From: Phallus indusiatus | Taxonomy: Eukaryota; Basidiomycota; Agaricomycetes; Phallales; Phallaceae | Direction: 5' to 3' | Assembly: GCA_027605045.1 (NCBI GenBank) | Contig: JAQFWX010000002.1 | Location: 2,542,001 to 2,606,000, forward strand | DNA length: 64,000 bases | In this document: positions 1-11,671 of the stretch, piece after piece | Layout of the letters: every line of letters starts with the position of its first letter | How positions within the stretch are numbered: the first letter of the stretch is position 1 | Notes under the pieces: model-generated | Told to the model about the DNA's origin: nothing | Database searches by the model: none | What the model saw: only the letters and a program-made list of their open reading frames with translations | Program-made: the position numbers and the translations under genes

Positions 1-216
1 TTTGGATTTCATTTACATATCTCAATATTCCACGGGAAATCCGTCAACTCGCAGACTTTGAATTATGCTGCTGTGGCTGTTGGCATTGTTGTAGGATACC
101 GCCTGATTCTGTGGGTGGTCAGTGCGCGAAGGTGGTTCAAGGGACGGTCAAACAAGTTGAGTTCAAAAAATAATCTTCTTACTCAGGCTATCGGAAAATC
201 GAACCGAGAAAGGTAA
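1..216 (+). pseudogene. 3' relic of an APC-family amino-acid permease
   Basis: Reading frame 1 gives a C-terminal membrane segment with NYAAVAVGIVVGY followed by LILWVVSARRWFKG. This matches the end of the intact permease at 17576-20073. Compared with that gene one base is missing just after the WFKG codons (gggacggtc here, gggaccggtc there), so the tail changes frame and ends at a different stop at 214-216. The rest of the gene, if present, lies left of the window. It is a pseudogene fragment created by the inverted duplication. Confidence 0.8.
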
Positions 217-1172
217 CCAGCAGCTTCTCAAGATTGGTCCAATGGACTCTGAGAAGTGTTCCCATATGAATTCAAGATGTGCTTTATTCTTGTATAAGAA
301 GTATCGAAAAATGGCCATGTGATCATGATTTCAAGTTTTCATGTGCATCTAATTATATGTGAGATGACAACCATCGCCGTCGTTCTCATATTTTCTCTAC
401 CTTTTGACGTTGTTGCCTTGAGATAAAAAGTTCTCATAGAAAAAAATAAAATGCATCAGCGGAAATGTCAAAACAATCGGAAACTACCTTGTGTGCTGCG
501 ATGCGGCAGACTATCTTAAGAGCATTTAGGTAGGTTGGTGTGGGGGAAAAGTACTTCGCTGTTTGGATAACTGATGGGAAGTGTTCATTCTTGGCTATGA
601 CCGAGTTTAACTACTTCAATATCTGTAGCATATCTTGACGTCCTAAGTAAACTGAATAGTTTGGTAACGGGCCGGGCAGATTGAATCATTACCGACGAGC
701 TGCTTAAGAGGAGAACATTGAATAGAAGAGGAGGAAATTGGCGAATACGAAGTTGGAAAATTTAAGATCGTTTCTAGGTCATCATTATTAGGGCACCAGC
801 CTGCATGTCATGCTGCATGGTTGAGAAGAAGAGAAGAAGTTGGTGGAGTATATCTTCCTCAATTCAATTCACCTGCAAAAAAGACCCTTTAGAAGACGTG
901 TAAATTTGTGAGACTGTCCATGTGATAAACTCAAGGTTATTTCGAGGAACAACTCTAAAAAATACGAGCGGAGGTAGCAAACATCATGAGAGGAGATGTC
1001 AATTTGAGAATTTTAAGGAAGTTCTGAGACATATACGGTTGCTCACCATGATAAGAATTGTTCCATCGAATTGAAATTCATTGAGTTCGAGACTAGAATC
1101 TGCATATAAAAGGAAGTCGAGCAGGACATCATACCTCCAGTATCTCTCATCTGAGCATTCACAATTAGTACA

Positions 1173-1834
1173 ATGTCACATCCCAACACTGGTTCCTATG
1201 TTATCAGCCCCAAGGATGACCTTTCAGACAATCTCGCCGTTGGGATTGTTGCTAATCCTTCTGAAAGACCTGTTCGAGTTGGTATAGGAGGTAATAGGAA
1301 GGTAAACACAGGCGTCGACGCTACTGTCAGACTGTTTCAATAATGACCCTGAGGATCGTGTGTTATGGATAGGAAATATGGATTCTCAAGGACGGTGAGG
1401 ACAGCACCTTCACTGTCTTTGCGGGAAAAGCAACTCCCAGGATTATAAATGGATCGTCACTGAGATGCCGTGAAAGAGTCAATAGCAGCGTTGTTTGATC
1501 ATTCACAACCCTTGTTCTAGAACAATAATCTTTATGCTTCCAACCTCACTCTCACACCTGACAATTTTAGATTTGAGCCTGCTGGAAACGATATTTGGGT
1601 GTAAGCTACTTTAGTGAAAATCGCAACGTTTAAACTCAAATCCGTTTCGCGCAGCATCGCACTTCCCGGCCAGGACTTAGTTCTTACCCTGGATAGGTCT
1701 GTTTTCCCTCCCGTAAGTCTAGTTCAGTCTCAATCTGCTACCCCTGATATCAACACCACTGTTTTGTCTCTCAGTTGACCTTCAAAGCTGCCAATGGATC
1801 TGATGCTCAACGCTTCCAACTCACCCCGGCTTAA
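1173..1834 (+). pseudogene. Decayed copy of the beta-trefoil small protein
   Basis: The five-exon layout of the intact gene at 15879-16546 can be followed. Exon 1 starts MSHPNTGSYVISPKD, exon 2 has EIWILKDGEDSTFTVFAGK, exon 3 NNLYASN, exon 4 IALPGQDLVLTLDRS, and exon 5 LTFKAANGSDAQRFQLTPA before TAA. Exon 2 has lost one base after the FAGK codons (near 1432), which destroys the conserved W-D-Y-K-W stretch. The donor site after exon 2 has also changed from GT to a non-GT dinucleotide. Both lesions argue that this copy cannot make the full protein. The tails remain recognisable, so the decay is fairly recent. Confidence 0.75.
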
Positions 1835-1860
1835 GAAGGCGAAGTTAGCAGTCTCGATCT

Positions 1861-2479
1861 GAAATCAGTTCATCTACATGAAGTTTCTTGAAATATGTTT
1901 CATTGTCTTTTTTTTAAAAAAAGTATAATGTCGCTTATGCAGCCTTGAAACTTGAGTGGTGCGACGCCGTGTTTTTTGTTTGAGGGCTCTGGTGAAACCT
2001 CCTCAAAAAGTCTCCCTTTACTAACTTGGATTAATTCCAACATTCAAGCCTGACGGCGATAATATAGGCAAGGCACATTTGAATGATGCTAAGTTGAACA
2101 TTGACCAAAATTGATAATTGCGACACCACAACGTATTTACGCCGAAGCAAGACGCCTTTATTATAGCCGATTCTGTACGACATGCATAACATGTGAAATT
2201 GTGAAATTAAACCACATATTCATTCATTCATTCCAAAGATATGAATCAAAGTCACACATTTTGGTTTAATTATTATTATGTACAGGCGGCCCGGGTGACA
2301 GAGAAACAAGAACAAGAACAATCACATGGTTTAATTCAAATACAAATGCATACATCCTGAAAATTCAAGAAACGAAACAGTTTATCATTTAAAGACGACG
2401 CCTGTAAACTTCCTCTTCCTGCTTAGCCTGCCACCAATGTTTAATCTCTCTTCCGGAGATTTCTTTCACCATTTCAACA
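1861..2479. other. Intergenic, no gene seen
   Basis: AT-rich spacer with no supported coding region. It contains short simple repeats such as repeated cattcatt near 2220. Confidence 0.5.
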
Positions 2480-3603
2480 CTAGGTACTCGAAAGAGTGAA
2501 CTTGCCAGTGTCAGAGTCATACGTGAGACAGAAGGTGGACACCTCATTAAGGTTCTCAAGAACCTGCTGCCACAAGGGTGGTATTATAGCCGAAATTGGC
2601 GAGGTGACAATCTGGGCCTGTTGATAATTGTAGCCGTTGATTACGTACGCCCTAACGGTGCTCCCAATTCCTGCTTGCCCATCTCCGCCAACTCTACGGA
2701 AGGGTATATCAATTTTCGAGAAAAGTATTCTTTTGAACGCTCGGCTTACACGATGTTGAAATGACGAAGATACACTGGATCACCACCTTCCGGGGGGATG
2801 TATCCTGGTATAATTATTGACATGAAAAGAACCAATATATAGGGTATAACGTGAGGAGAAGGTGCTCACCTAGACCCGCATTCTGGAATATCGAAGTGAA
2901 GTTGACAGCCTGAGTAGCATTGGGGTTGCTGAAAGGAACCACAGGCTATCGGCTGTTCAGTAACACGGAATGCTGGTGGATGTAAAATCCATACTGACGG
3001 TGAAAGTTGTCTCCCCATTACATGTGATAATACCGATCTGATTTCCTACCTGTAGTTTTCCTATTGTTTAATTCTAATCGGCTTCAAGAAAAAAGCATCA
3101 TACCGTAGTTGGAACATTATGACTGGTATTGACAACAATCCCGTTTTTGACCACGCCTAAGATCCAGGTACTTCTGCATCTCATTTCAGAAACAGTTCAC
3201 TACGGAAGATTTTTTGGAGCACATACTCGCTTTGATAAGTCAAGGTGTTGCGCTTGTATCCTTTGATGGATTTGAACAGCATGAATGATATGCCCTCCAA
3301 GAAATGTGATGATCAACCACTTGCCATAAGCAGGAAACTCCATAATTCTGTCAAACAGCTAGTACCACGGCAGTTGCTAAAAACAGGAGATGGAGGTTAC
3401 CTCGCAACGACAGGAAAAAAGGTCTTGTAAGCATTCGTGTTCGTCGGATCGAAAACATCATAAATAAATAAAAGTTTTGCGTCCTTTCCAAGATTGTTGC
3501 TTTTCATAAGGTACGCATGACTGAACGAAGCGAAAGTATATGTTTCAAGAACGTACCTGACAATGTTAACGAATCTTTTAAAAAAGGGGCTATTTGTGGA
3601 CAT
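2480..3603 (-). CDS. Hypothetical multi-exon protein, possibly degenerate
   Basis: I do not recognise the family. On the minus strand exons can be chained from ATG at 3603 to TAG at 2480. The first part reads HAYLMKSNNLGKDAKLLF and DVFDPTNTNAYKTFFPVVA before a GT donor. A middle exon contains LGVVKNGIVVNTSHNVPTT, followed by QIGIITCNGETTFTVSMDF. Later exons read VPFSNPNATQAVNFTSIFQ, GYIPPEGGDPVYLRHFNIV, and a long last exon with GGDGQAGIGSTVRAYVING and DSDTGKFTLSST. Introns of about 50-60 bp with GT/AG ends separate most pieces. Two joins are not clean: after the VVA exon the frame soon meets a stop, and near 2960 a frame change is needed. It is therefore either a gene with small exons I could not place or a recent pseudogene. 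No signal peptide or catalytic motif was recognised. Confidence 0.45.
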
Positions 3604-4420
3604 TCTGTAAATTTGTGATGAGAGCAGAGTTCAACGCGAGGCTACAGGAAGGCCACTTTTGCCATCGTATTTTGCTTGGTTTTTATCCTAATTCCTAAAC
3701 TATCGGTGACATGTACTGCATCACATCGTTTGAATGAATAATGAACGAGAAGCAGAATCAATAACATGCCTGGTAGCCCCGGGCCCGTTCGCCCGTCACG
3801 GTCATAGATGCGACTCAATTCCGAATAAAAGAAGCCGTGTCACTGCTGACAGCGATTAATACGAGTTCTCAATAAGAATTTGAGCTTGGTTGACGAAACC
3901 ATTCAGACATTCGCCTTAAAGAGCTAGTTGAAAGGTCACAAGGTGAGATCTTATGAATAAACGTGTTACCCCACAATGCGGATCCTGCTAGTTTTGTGTA
4001 ACCGTTAGAATTCTTCAGCCTTTCGAAGTGTCTTCCTTCTGGGCTGGCGTATTTGGTATTGCAAACGTGACACTTTCAGTGGAAAGGTGGCTTCGTAAAT
4101 ACGATGAATAAATATCAACGCTGAGTAGCATAAGGACTGTTTGTACGTACATAAACTAAATTACAACTTGAAGATCGCGCTGGAGGTCGGATATGGTCTG
4201 TTCTAAAACACTGGAAGCATTTAGAAAGTTTCTCCGAGATTGTCAAATGGATCGTACACTACTGATCAAAGCGTCCAGCAACCTAGAGTTCTTGTCGTTT
4301 TCTATAGCTGGACAGGGAAAGGGAGTAGATGAATAGTACCAGAGGGGGAGTACGTCTGTCAGAATAACAAACACCCTGTCTACCCTCACTTTAAACGACA
4401 TCCCATCATTCCAAGGCATT
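3604..4420. other. Intergenic, no gene seen
   Basis: No supported coding region or RNA gene was seen in this stretch. Confidence 0.4.
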
Positions 4421-5090
4421 ATGCCATCCGAATCCAAGAAACCTTTCAATGTTGAGGCATCGGTTCAAGAGACACTACCACGTTTGACCGAACGTAACGT
4501 CAGATCTAAACAAACACGGTCAAAAACAGCCTTTGATGAACCAGCGACAATCGGGTTTACCGGAGGTACCTCTGAAGCCTCTCAGTCATTATTCGTGGTG
4601 TTACCGTGTCATCGGCGGAAAAACGATAATATAGAACCCAACACTCTTGATGGCGTTTCGTCGCCGCCATTGGCACAGACAGCGGGTAATTTTTCCCAGT
4701 ATACGAGCCCAGCACAACGTGCTTCCCAATCTATCCAACCCCCTTCTTGAAAAGGCGTCTCCGTCACAAGTAGTATACAATTCTTCTTCCCGACAGAAGA
4801 GCCCTGTGCAAGCTGCTCCCTTGTCCAGTTCTCTTACCACAGTCTCAAGCTCGCCACCGCCCGTACCACAAAATGCGTCAAGTGTTTCGCTTCAACCGAC
4901 TCCTTTGAGAAGGCATGAGACAATGGTTTGTCCAGATTCATTCCTTTCCCAGTTGGAACGGCCGGAATCATAAAAAGCGCCTTTATCGAGACAGAAGCAA
5001 GGGGAAGCAAGGAGCTCACAAGCGCCAGTCAGACGCACTCGCCACCAAGAGCGGCCGGGAAGTCGCGGTGGGGTATAGAGACCATGTGTA
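4421..5090 (+). other. Possible Ser/Pro/Thr-rich coding region, frame broken
   Basis: An ATG at 4421 opens about 110 codons of Ser/Thr/Pro/Gln-rich protein ending near 4750. A second frame then continues with the same low-complexity character (NPLLEKASPSQVVYNSSSRQ and a Ser/Pro run) to about 4973. A third frame holds FIPFPVGTAGIIKSAF up to about 5090. The codon flavour is coding-like, but the joins between frames need very short introns or frameshifts. I could not identify a family. It may be a disordered regulatory protein, a pseudogene or chance. Confidence 0.25.
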
Positions 5091-5099
5091 AGTTTCATA

Positions 5100-6176
5100 C
5101 TGTGGTTTGCTGCTTTCGCCTTTGATAGGAAATATGATGATGTTGAAAGGTGGTCGTTGGCCGGTGAAGACGATTTAGAGCTTTATATATGACTGCCATG
5201 ACAAAGAAATCAAAGTCACGAAGGGTAGAAAAAAAATGGATCTTCTTTAGCTTCTTTTTTCCAGTCCAAAATTACAGCAGCGATGACTCTGATAGCAATT
5301 ACTACAGTCGTTGAGGTCGTTTCTTGCTAGTGATAGCGGTTGTCTTTTAGCTGAGGTATTTAACGACCGGGAAAAACTCAGATGCAAAATCTTGAACTGC
5401 GGCAATTGCCGTGTCACAATGTCACACATCAGCACCAACGCACTGCATACTGGTCTGAGATCTGAGGAACATGTTTTCCTGGTCGTCATCGCGTCTGCTT
5501 TGGGAATCACGCTCATCTTCTATCTAATAAATCTTTTTAATCACCCTCATCAGTATCCACTAAAAGGTGTTACCCGCGCATATCACGGATCCGGCAGACA
5601 CGGAAGAAGAAATCTCTAAATTAGTGGTACCTTCATTGGCTTTACTCTTGGCAATTCGATCCGCTCTTAAAAGCTTATGGAACAAAACTTTTATTGCTTG
5701 TTACCTTGTTACAGTTTTGGAAAAGTGCGGAGTACGCTCCGTTGTGCCTCCCTTCGTCTTTGAAACTACGGATGAAACCATAAATGAATGATTGGAGAAC
5801 ACCCTTGCAACTGATTCATGGTGAGTGGCTGAGAGATTTTTTCGAAGATCAATTGAAGGAGTTTCTTATCTTTGTACTCATTAAGACGCGTCGAAATATC
5901 TTTTGAAACCTGAAAGTACATTTCATACATCATATTTGAGACTGTGCGCGATGACTAGTTATGGACAAGTAGATCTACACCGTCTGCGATGTCTATATCG
6001 TAGAAGACTAACAATTGCTTATTATGAAACAAAAAAGGTACTAAATATCCCCGTTACCATTAACGGATGTAGTGGAATGAACTTTCGGAAGGAGCTGGAC
6101 CCGACGCGTATTCTGTATTTCTAGACCAACTTTCCCAAAATATCGTTGGCACTATAACAAAATCAGGAAAATCACG
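5100..6176. other. Gene-poor stretch
   Basis: Only short unsupported open frames are present and none shows a recognised motif. The stretch lies downstream of the minus-strand terpene synthase and contains its 3' flank. Confidence 0.4.
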
Positions 6177-7386
6177 TCATAAATATACGATATAACGCGC
6201 CTCGAAACACCAAGAACTGTGTCCTCGAACCCAAAGAGCTAAACTTTCGCAGTAAGTCTGAACGTCCTTACAAGCTTGTTCGGATAGACCGAGTGTGACT
6301 ATCGGGATATTGTGCCATTCGTCTAGAAATTGATTTACAATGCGTTCGTGGTAATCCCCAACCCAATCAATGGCAGCTTGAACATCGATGCCGAATTCGC
6401 GCATAGCAACCGTAATTAAGTTGTGAGTGTCATCACCTCGAGCTTGCCTTTCAAAATGTGAGTCCGAGTCGCTAATTCCGTTATGTATAATATTAAAGCT
6501 CTCACTCTCGATTATATGATACCAAATCATTTTCAATCAAAATCATATCAACAGACATAATTGTCAACTTTTCGATGACAGGGTGTTTCATGATATGATC
6601 AGGAATATCCAGATTTATTTCATTCGGGACGAATGAAGGTTTCGCTCCAACAGTTTTTCGACGAACCTCGAAATAGCTTTCAACGGTGCGACAGTGATGA
6701 GTTGTTCTGTCCTTGGCCTGTTCAATCACCCCTTCGAGGTACTCCTGGAAGACATCAATAAAACGACGTTGCACTATTGGTGTCATGCTACGTATTGCAT
6801 TTAACCAGAATCTATCAAAGACATCATTGAGATTGAGTTAGTGAAAATTTTGATCCTGAGGGCGACTCGAGTTTACTGGCGAGCTATTTCCCCTCCAATC
6901 CACTCATCTCCTGGCCTCGGAATGTGTGGATTACGGAATGCGTTTAAAATAATATCCGCTTGAGATTGAACCACATCAGCAGTTCCTTTGTCCGTCTTCT
7001 CATCAATGAATAAAAATAGGCTCATTAGTTCGGACCCAATGCGACAGCCCTCTGCGAGATTATTAGAACGAATATAATAGGGAGAAGTTTTCTGCGACCT
7101 TTATCAAGAAATGGATAGGTCAGCGCCGCTAAAAGGCCTTTATCGGCAGGACCAAAGTCAACCTATTTTGAGACATGGATATTGATACATATGCAAACCT
7201 TAACCTACCTGCTTCAGATTTATAGTAAGCTTCTCGAACAGAATTGACTGAAGCGCCAAAGGACTCTATCCAGTTTAAGGTTTCTGCATTGCAAGTCTCA
7301 TAATGGACATTGATCTTCCGAGACCAAGGCCAGGAAGCCAAAGTGTCGGGAATGTGAATCCAGCATGAAGATGGTTGGGAAGACAT
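6177..7386 (-). CDS. Class I sesquiterpene synthase
   Basis: Predicted terpene cyclase that ionises farnesyl diphosphate with Mg2+ and makes a sesquiterpene hydrocarbon in the cytosol; the product cannot be read from sequence. Five exons run from ATG at 7386 to TGA at 6177. Exon 1 has the family opening IPDTLASWPWSRKINVHYE. After two introns comes the first metal site, LFLFIDEKTD (DExxD). Next is a helix-rich stretch with FWLNAIRSMTPIVQRRF, then the NSE/DTE triad NDLVSYNRE, and near the end WVRGHSSWCFEARYIVY with the usual RY pair. The total is about 330 residues, typical of basidiomycete sesquiterpene synthases. One oddity: intron 1 keeps the frame only if a GC donor is used at about 7212; the nearby GT donor leads straight to a stop. 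The other introns are clean GT-AG. It is unrelated to the TRI5-like enzymes at 44-50 kb beyond the shared fold. A methyltransferase and an oxygenase lie on the other side of a 1.2 kb gap. Confidence 0.88.
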
Positions 7387-8621
7387 GAGATTCCGTTTGT
7401 GATTTCGATTTGCTTCTATATTACTATGGTTTTAAAAAATGATTACAATGATGTTAGAATCATGGTGACTGACTGTGAGGTAGCCCCGAGTATAAACGGG
7501 TAAGTAGAGACGACTTAAAGGTGCAGATGAGAGATTATACAACTGTACCTGTAGTATTTCTGGTTGATAATATATACGTGATAATAAGAAGGTCTGTGCA
7601 CATCGTGAGATGACAATTATACACCAAGTGAGACCTGTGTGGCAACTAAAAACAGGATAATGTCCAATTGTTGACAGGTTAAATTCAAATACCTAATCCA
7701 TCGGGAAACCCACTGAATGTCTGGTATAACCACTGGTACATGTGTGACATCATTATATGCTCCACGAGGTTTAACGGCTTCAATAGTAGTAGATTACACT
7801 CCGCTTTGACCTAGTCTTTAAAGTCAAGTTCCTGTGGAAGAGGCGACAAGGGGCGACCGGCTCGGATTGAAGTTTCGATATGGGTAAGGAAAAGGGCTCC
7901 CAGATTAATTTAGATAAGTAAATTTTCCCAAATTTGGTTACGCTTTTGACGAGGAAAGCCATCGAAGAAGTGCTACGCGAAGGTCGGAGGTACACTTTAT
8001 AGAACTACCGATTCGCCTCTCATTCGCTCCTGAGTTCTGGTTTTACTCGTGTTTCCTAGACGGAAAATTTATTTTTCCGAAGCGTAGTTCGTTACATAAT
8101 AATTGATATTGAACGGCCCGGGGTTTGACGTTTTAGTGGTTCAAGATTAGAAAAATAGGAAGTGTCATAGTTTGGTTTTGAGCTGTAAGCCCTATGAGGG
8201 AGCTTGGCGAGCGCTCCTCGGAATCCACGCTTTGAGATTTCATCTGTTGTCAATCTCCTTTGCATCTCCTATGGACACTCCATTATCGCAGAGCTTCAAT
8301 GAGTTCATAGAAACGGATCGGAAACGGTACGAGACGATAACCATCTCTTCTGGGCATTGTCTTCGTTCGCGTTTACTGACGCGCCATTGAGCCCAGAATT
8401 CCGACAACTTGAGATTTTAGAAGCATGAAACACGTGCGCAGAAGATGTCGATTTATCGAGCGCAGACTAACGACGAGAAAATTTCTGAACACTAAAATTG
8501 ACATTAGCGGAGGTAGGTGCCAATGTGTGACGGTGTGACGGTGCGACTATTAGGACATTTTTGGTTGAAGATAAGGACCATAGTTCATTTGCCATCATCA
8601 CCGGCGATTTAGCTTTCATAT
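7387..8621. other. Intergenic, promoter side of two divergent genes
   Basis: This 1.2 kb spacer separates the minus-strand sesquiterpene synthase and the plus-strand methyltransferase, so it should hold both promoters. No reliable coding region was seen. Confidence 0.45.
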
Positions 8622-9794
8622 ATGGCGGAGATTACTCGTGAATTGCCAACCCCACCAAATAAGGAACCATCCTTAGACGAGAGTCTGTTTAAACCTACTC
8701 AAGCTGAATTAGATTTTCTCAAAATCGCTGTCGATAATGATGAGAAACGTCTCAAGGACAGACTTTTAGCGGTCCAACTCAGGCTAGTTTCCAGTTCCAT
8801 ATAAGCACAATGTTTGATTACAACTAACCGAGAATACATAGGGCATAGTGGGTTTCGCGAACCTTTATGAGACAAACAACAACATTGACCAACCGAAACT
8901 GCTACTTTCTTTCCAGCGATGAATATCCTTATCCGTGTATTCGGGCCTTCCATTTTGTCTCTCTGCTAATGTCGCAAAACCCCGCATACTCCGAAATTCT
9001 GAAAACAGCAGAAGGGTTTTTCGACAGTGACACCCTTGCTCCTATATTCCTTGACCTGGGATGTTGCAGTGAGCATTCAATACTAAATTCGGATTGAATT
9101 AATGATCTTACATAACCAACTCAATACCGCTAACTATAGTGGGCAGTGATGTACGAAAGTTGGCTCTGGACGGGTATCCAGCATCCAGCATCATTGGCTG
9201 CGACCTTCGCCCTCAATATATCACCCTTGGACACGAACTTTTTGGAGACACGAGCGAATCATGCTTGATTCGGTTCATAACCGGAGACATTTTTGAATTA
9301 CCAATGGAAGAAGAGGAAGAACAAGGACGAAACCTGGTTCTTTCCGATGTTACCAACCTCAACCAACTCACGTCTCGTGTTAGGTATCTCTACGTTGGAG
9401 CAGTCTTTCATCTTTTCGATGAGAAAACCCAGCTAGCCATAGCACGACGTGCGGCTAGATTGGTTTCTAGAGATCCAGGTGTCATCATTTTTGGTCGGCA
9501 TCAAGGCCTTGAAGATGCGGGTCAGATACAAAATGACTCACTTGGAAGGTAAGTAATCCCGTGAGACTTCCTTGGCACCCAAACGTTGACAGACCTGTTC
9601 GCCATAGGGACCGTTTCGGACACTCTCCTTTGTCGTGGTCGAAAATGTGGAAAACTGTCTTTAGTGAGACGGATGGGGAAATATACGCTCAAGACAAGGT
9701 CATAGTCAAGGCTGTGCTCTCGAACCCTGGGGCTCTCGGTGGATTGTTGGACTCAATGCATAGAACATTGACATGGAGTGTAAACCTCATTTGA
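8622..9794 (+). CDS. SAM-dependent class I methyltransferase
   Basis: Predicted small-molecule methyltransferase of the fungal family that acts on meroterpenoid-type and other secondary metabolites; the substrate is unknown. ATG at 8622 starts MAEITRELPTPPNKEPSLDE. Later exons read YPCIRAFHFVSLLMSQNPAY, then motif I split by an intron: PIFLDLGCC and VGSDVRKLALDGYPA, followed by the acidic-loop segment IIGCDLRPQYITLGHELF. A Glu-rich patch (EEEEE) follows the GDIFELP stretch. Then come YVGAVFHLFDEKTQ and VIIFGRHQGLEDAG, both typical of this family, and the last exon has GHSPLSWSKMWKTVF. The stop is at 9792-9794. Length is about 290 residues after splicing 4-5 short introns. It sits about 200 bp upstream of the oxygenase and points the same way. 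Sesquiterpene synthase, methyltransferase and oxygenase together could act on one product, but that is inference. Confidence 0.85.
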
Positions 9795-9995
9795 CAGTTG
9801 CTGCCAGTGGTGAATGATAGAATTCTGAATTTGAAAAGATGCCACTTTTTGAATGTTCAGAAAAGATTTGGAAAAGACACATTTTCAAATTGCACTCCCG
9901 GTAGCTGCCGACTCGTCACGATGTCACATGTCACGCGTCATGTATCGTACTAATATGCACTTGCACAGCAGTATACAGGATTCGCCTCTTGGACA

Positions 9996-11198
9996 ATGAC
10001 TACGATCTACGCACCTCCTCCTGGTCCTCCTCCTGTGAGATATGATCCACCACCAGGACCCCCACCTCCTTCTGCTTATCGTCGACTGCCACTTCGCGTC
10101 ACAGAATTTCCCTTGCTGTCCCCCGCAAACGTCCACTCCCTCAGCACACTAGGATTTACCACATTTCCAATCAAGGAACGGGCGGGCTTACACCAGGCAG
10201 CATCATCTCTTTTTGAACTATCAAAGCAATTCTTCAGTCAACCCCAGTCCGATAAAGAACAGTTCATTGTCAAAGACGCCAACGCCCAAGGTTCAGAAGA
10301 AGGCTGGTCACGAGTTGTTGGTGAAAAGGAACTTATTACGTTACGAAGAAGTGGAACAATGTGCCCAAGTTTACTGGAAGATACGGCGAGAGTGTTGTGG
10401 GAAGAATGCGGACGTCTAATGGCGGAGGTTATTGCAGGCGTCGAGCGAAGTCTTGACCTACCTCCGCATTCTCTTGATCCTGTCTTTATCCCTGAATGCA
10501 CTATGCCTCAGGCCGGAGCAAATAGAGTTGAAACGCTTCTTCGTATGTTCAGATACGAACGCAGATCGGAAGAAGAAGAAGAAGCTGCTAATCCCCAGTC
10601 AATCGACAGTAACGACTTCGGGTTTGGCAAGGGACGACTTGTCGCCGAACCACATCGCGATCTAGGAATCTTAACAATAGTTATTGGATCATCTCCTGGT
10701 CTAGAAGTAATGGATACAACCGTTGGGAGTTGGATACCCATTGAACAACCTCCGCACTCAACCTCTGCGCCTGGCGAGCTAACCGCAACTTTACTTGTCG
10801 GAGAAACGCTAACGCAACTTACAAATGGTCGATATCTCCCTGGTCGTCATCGCGTCTTCGTTCCTCCTTTCAAATCTTCCGCACAAGCCACAAACGATCA
10901 TTCTCAATATCGTTACAGTCTCGTATTTGCTCTCAGACCCCACTCATCGGCTATCATATCGACCTCGTCTCTTACTTCTCTTATAACCGGGCCTCATCGG
11001 GTTCCGATAGAAAACGTTAAAGCAGGTGATCTCTTTGCGAGGATCGCGAGGTCCCATTGGAACGTCAATACTGGAAAGAAAGAGCGCGAGGCGCAGAGAA
11101 TACGCTTGCAGGGCGGGTCAACTCTCGATTCCGACGATGCTGGTACCGACGCGAGGGAATCCACACCAAATGAAGAATCTGATAAACGCAATGCGTAA
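9996..11198 (+). CDS. 2-oxoglutarate/Fe(II)-dependent oxygenase
   Basis: An uninterrupted 400-codon frame resembling the isopenicillin-N-synthase-like 2OG oxygenases, which hydroxylate or desaturate small molecules using Fe(II), O2 and 2-oxoglutarate. The iron-binding facial triad is visible: EPHRDLGILTI gives H-x-D near residue 219, and NGRYLPGRHRVFVP gives the distal His near residue 285. The 2OG-binding Arg is in YRYSLVFALRP near residue 315. The N-terminus is unusual, with two proline runs (YAPPPGPPPVRYDPPPGPPP) before the fold begins. The C-terminal 40 residues are charged and probably disordered. It is one of very few intronless genes here, which may point to a retrocopy or simply a compact gene. 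It lies downstream of the methyltransferase on the same strand. Confidence 0.85.
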   Translation: MTTIYAPPPGPPPVRYDPPPGPPPPSAYRRLPLRVTEFPLLSPANVHSLSTLGFTTFPIKERAGLHQAASSLFELSKQFFSQPQSDKEQFIVKDANAQGSEEGWSRVVGEKELITLRRSGTMCPSLLEDTARVLWEECGRLMAEVIAGVERSLDLPPHSLDPVFIPECTMPQAGANRVETLLRMFRYERRSEEEEEAANPQSIDSNDFGFGKGRLVAEPHRDLGILTIVIGSSPGLEVMDTTVGSWIPIEQPPHSTSAPGELTATLLVGETLTQLTNGRYLPGRHRVFVPPFKSSAQATNDHSQYRYSLVFALRPHSSAIISTSSLTSLITGPHRVPIENVKAGDLFARIARSHWNVNTGKKEREAQRIRLQGGSTLDSDDAGTDARESTPNEESDKRNA

Positions 11199-11671
11199 GG
11201 TGCCGAGCTTTTTCACTTTTGAAATGTGGTTACTCAATAATCATTTCTCGGAACTCAGAATGACACCGTCGTCATCGAAGAGAAGAAGCTTCCTTCAAAT
11301 GTTCAGGAAAGCTAAATAACCTCAAGATCAAATGTATTCGTTCGATGTTCTGTAGTTCTGTATTTGTATCCGAGTGTATGTTTGGTGTTAATTAAGCTTC
11401 TTTTTGACCTAACAGTTTTGATGACGTGTCATCGACGACTAACACTGCTTCATATAATTTGTTCCTTATTTTCATCACGGCAAGTGCGATACAGCCAGGA
11501 TCTTAACAATGTCCGTCGGAAGGCCAGAAGACAGGTGGCAGGGGCTTCATAACATCTGTATCATCCTCCATCGGAAGACCTTCCGCCTCACAGCATGTCG
11601 CATAAAACACATTGTTTTCCAAAGGCTGTATCCAACGTCACTCTCAAACAACCCGTTTTACTATCTAAACA

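Larger units (their letters stand above)
1..1860 (+). repeat. Left arm of a large inverted duplication
   Basis: This stretch is an inverted, diverged copy of roughly 15880-17900. It carries, in the same order, the last exon of an amino-acid permease gene followed by a beta-trefoil gene. The arms match through exons, introns and intergenic DNA, so the duplication was at DNA level. The left edge lies outside the window. Similarity fades just after the beta-trefoil stop codon near 1840-1860. The copy here has accumulated the lesions; the partner arm looks intact. Confidence 0.85.
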
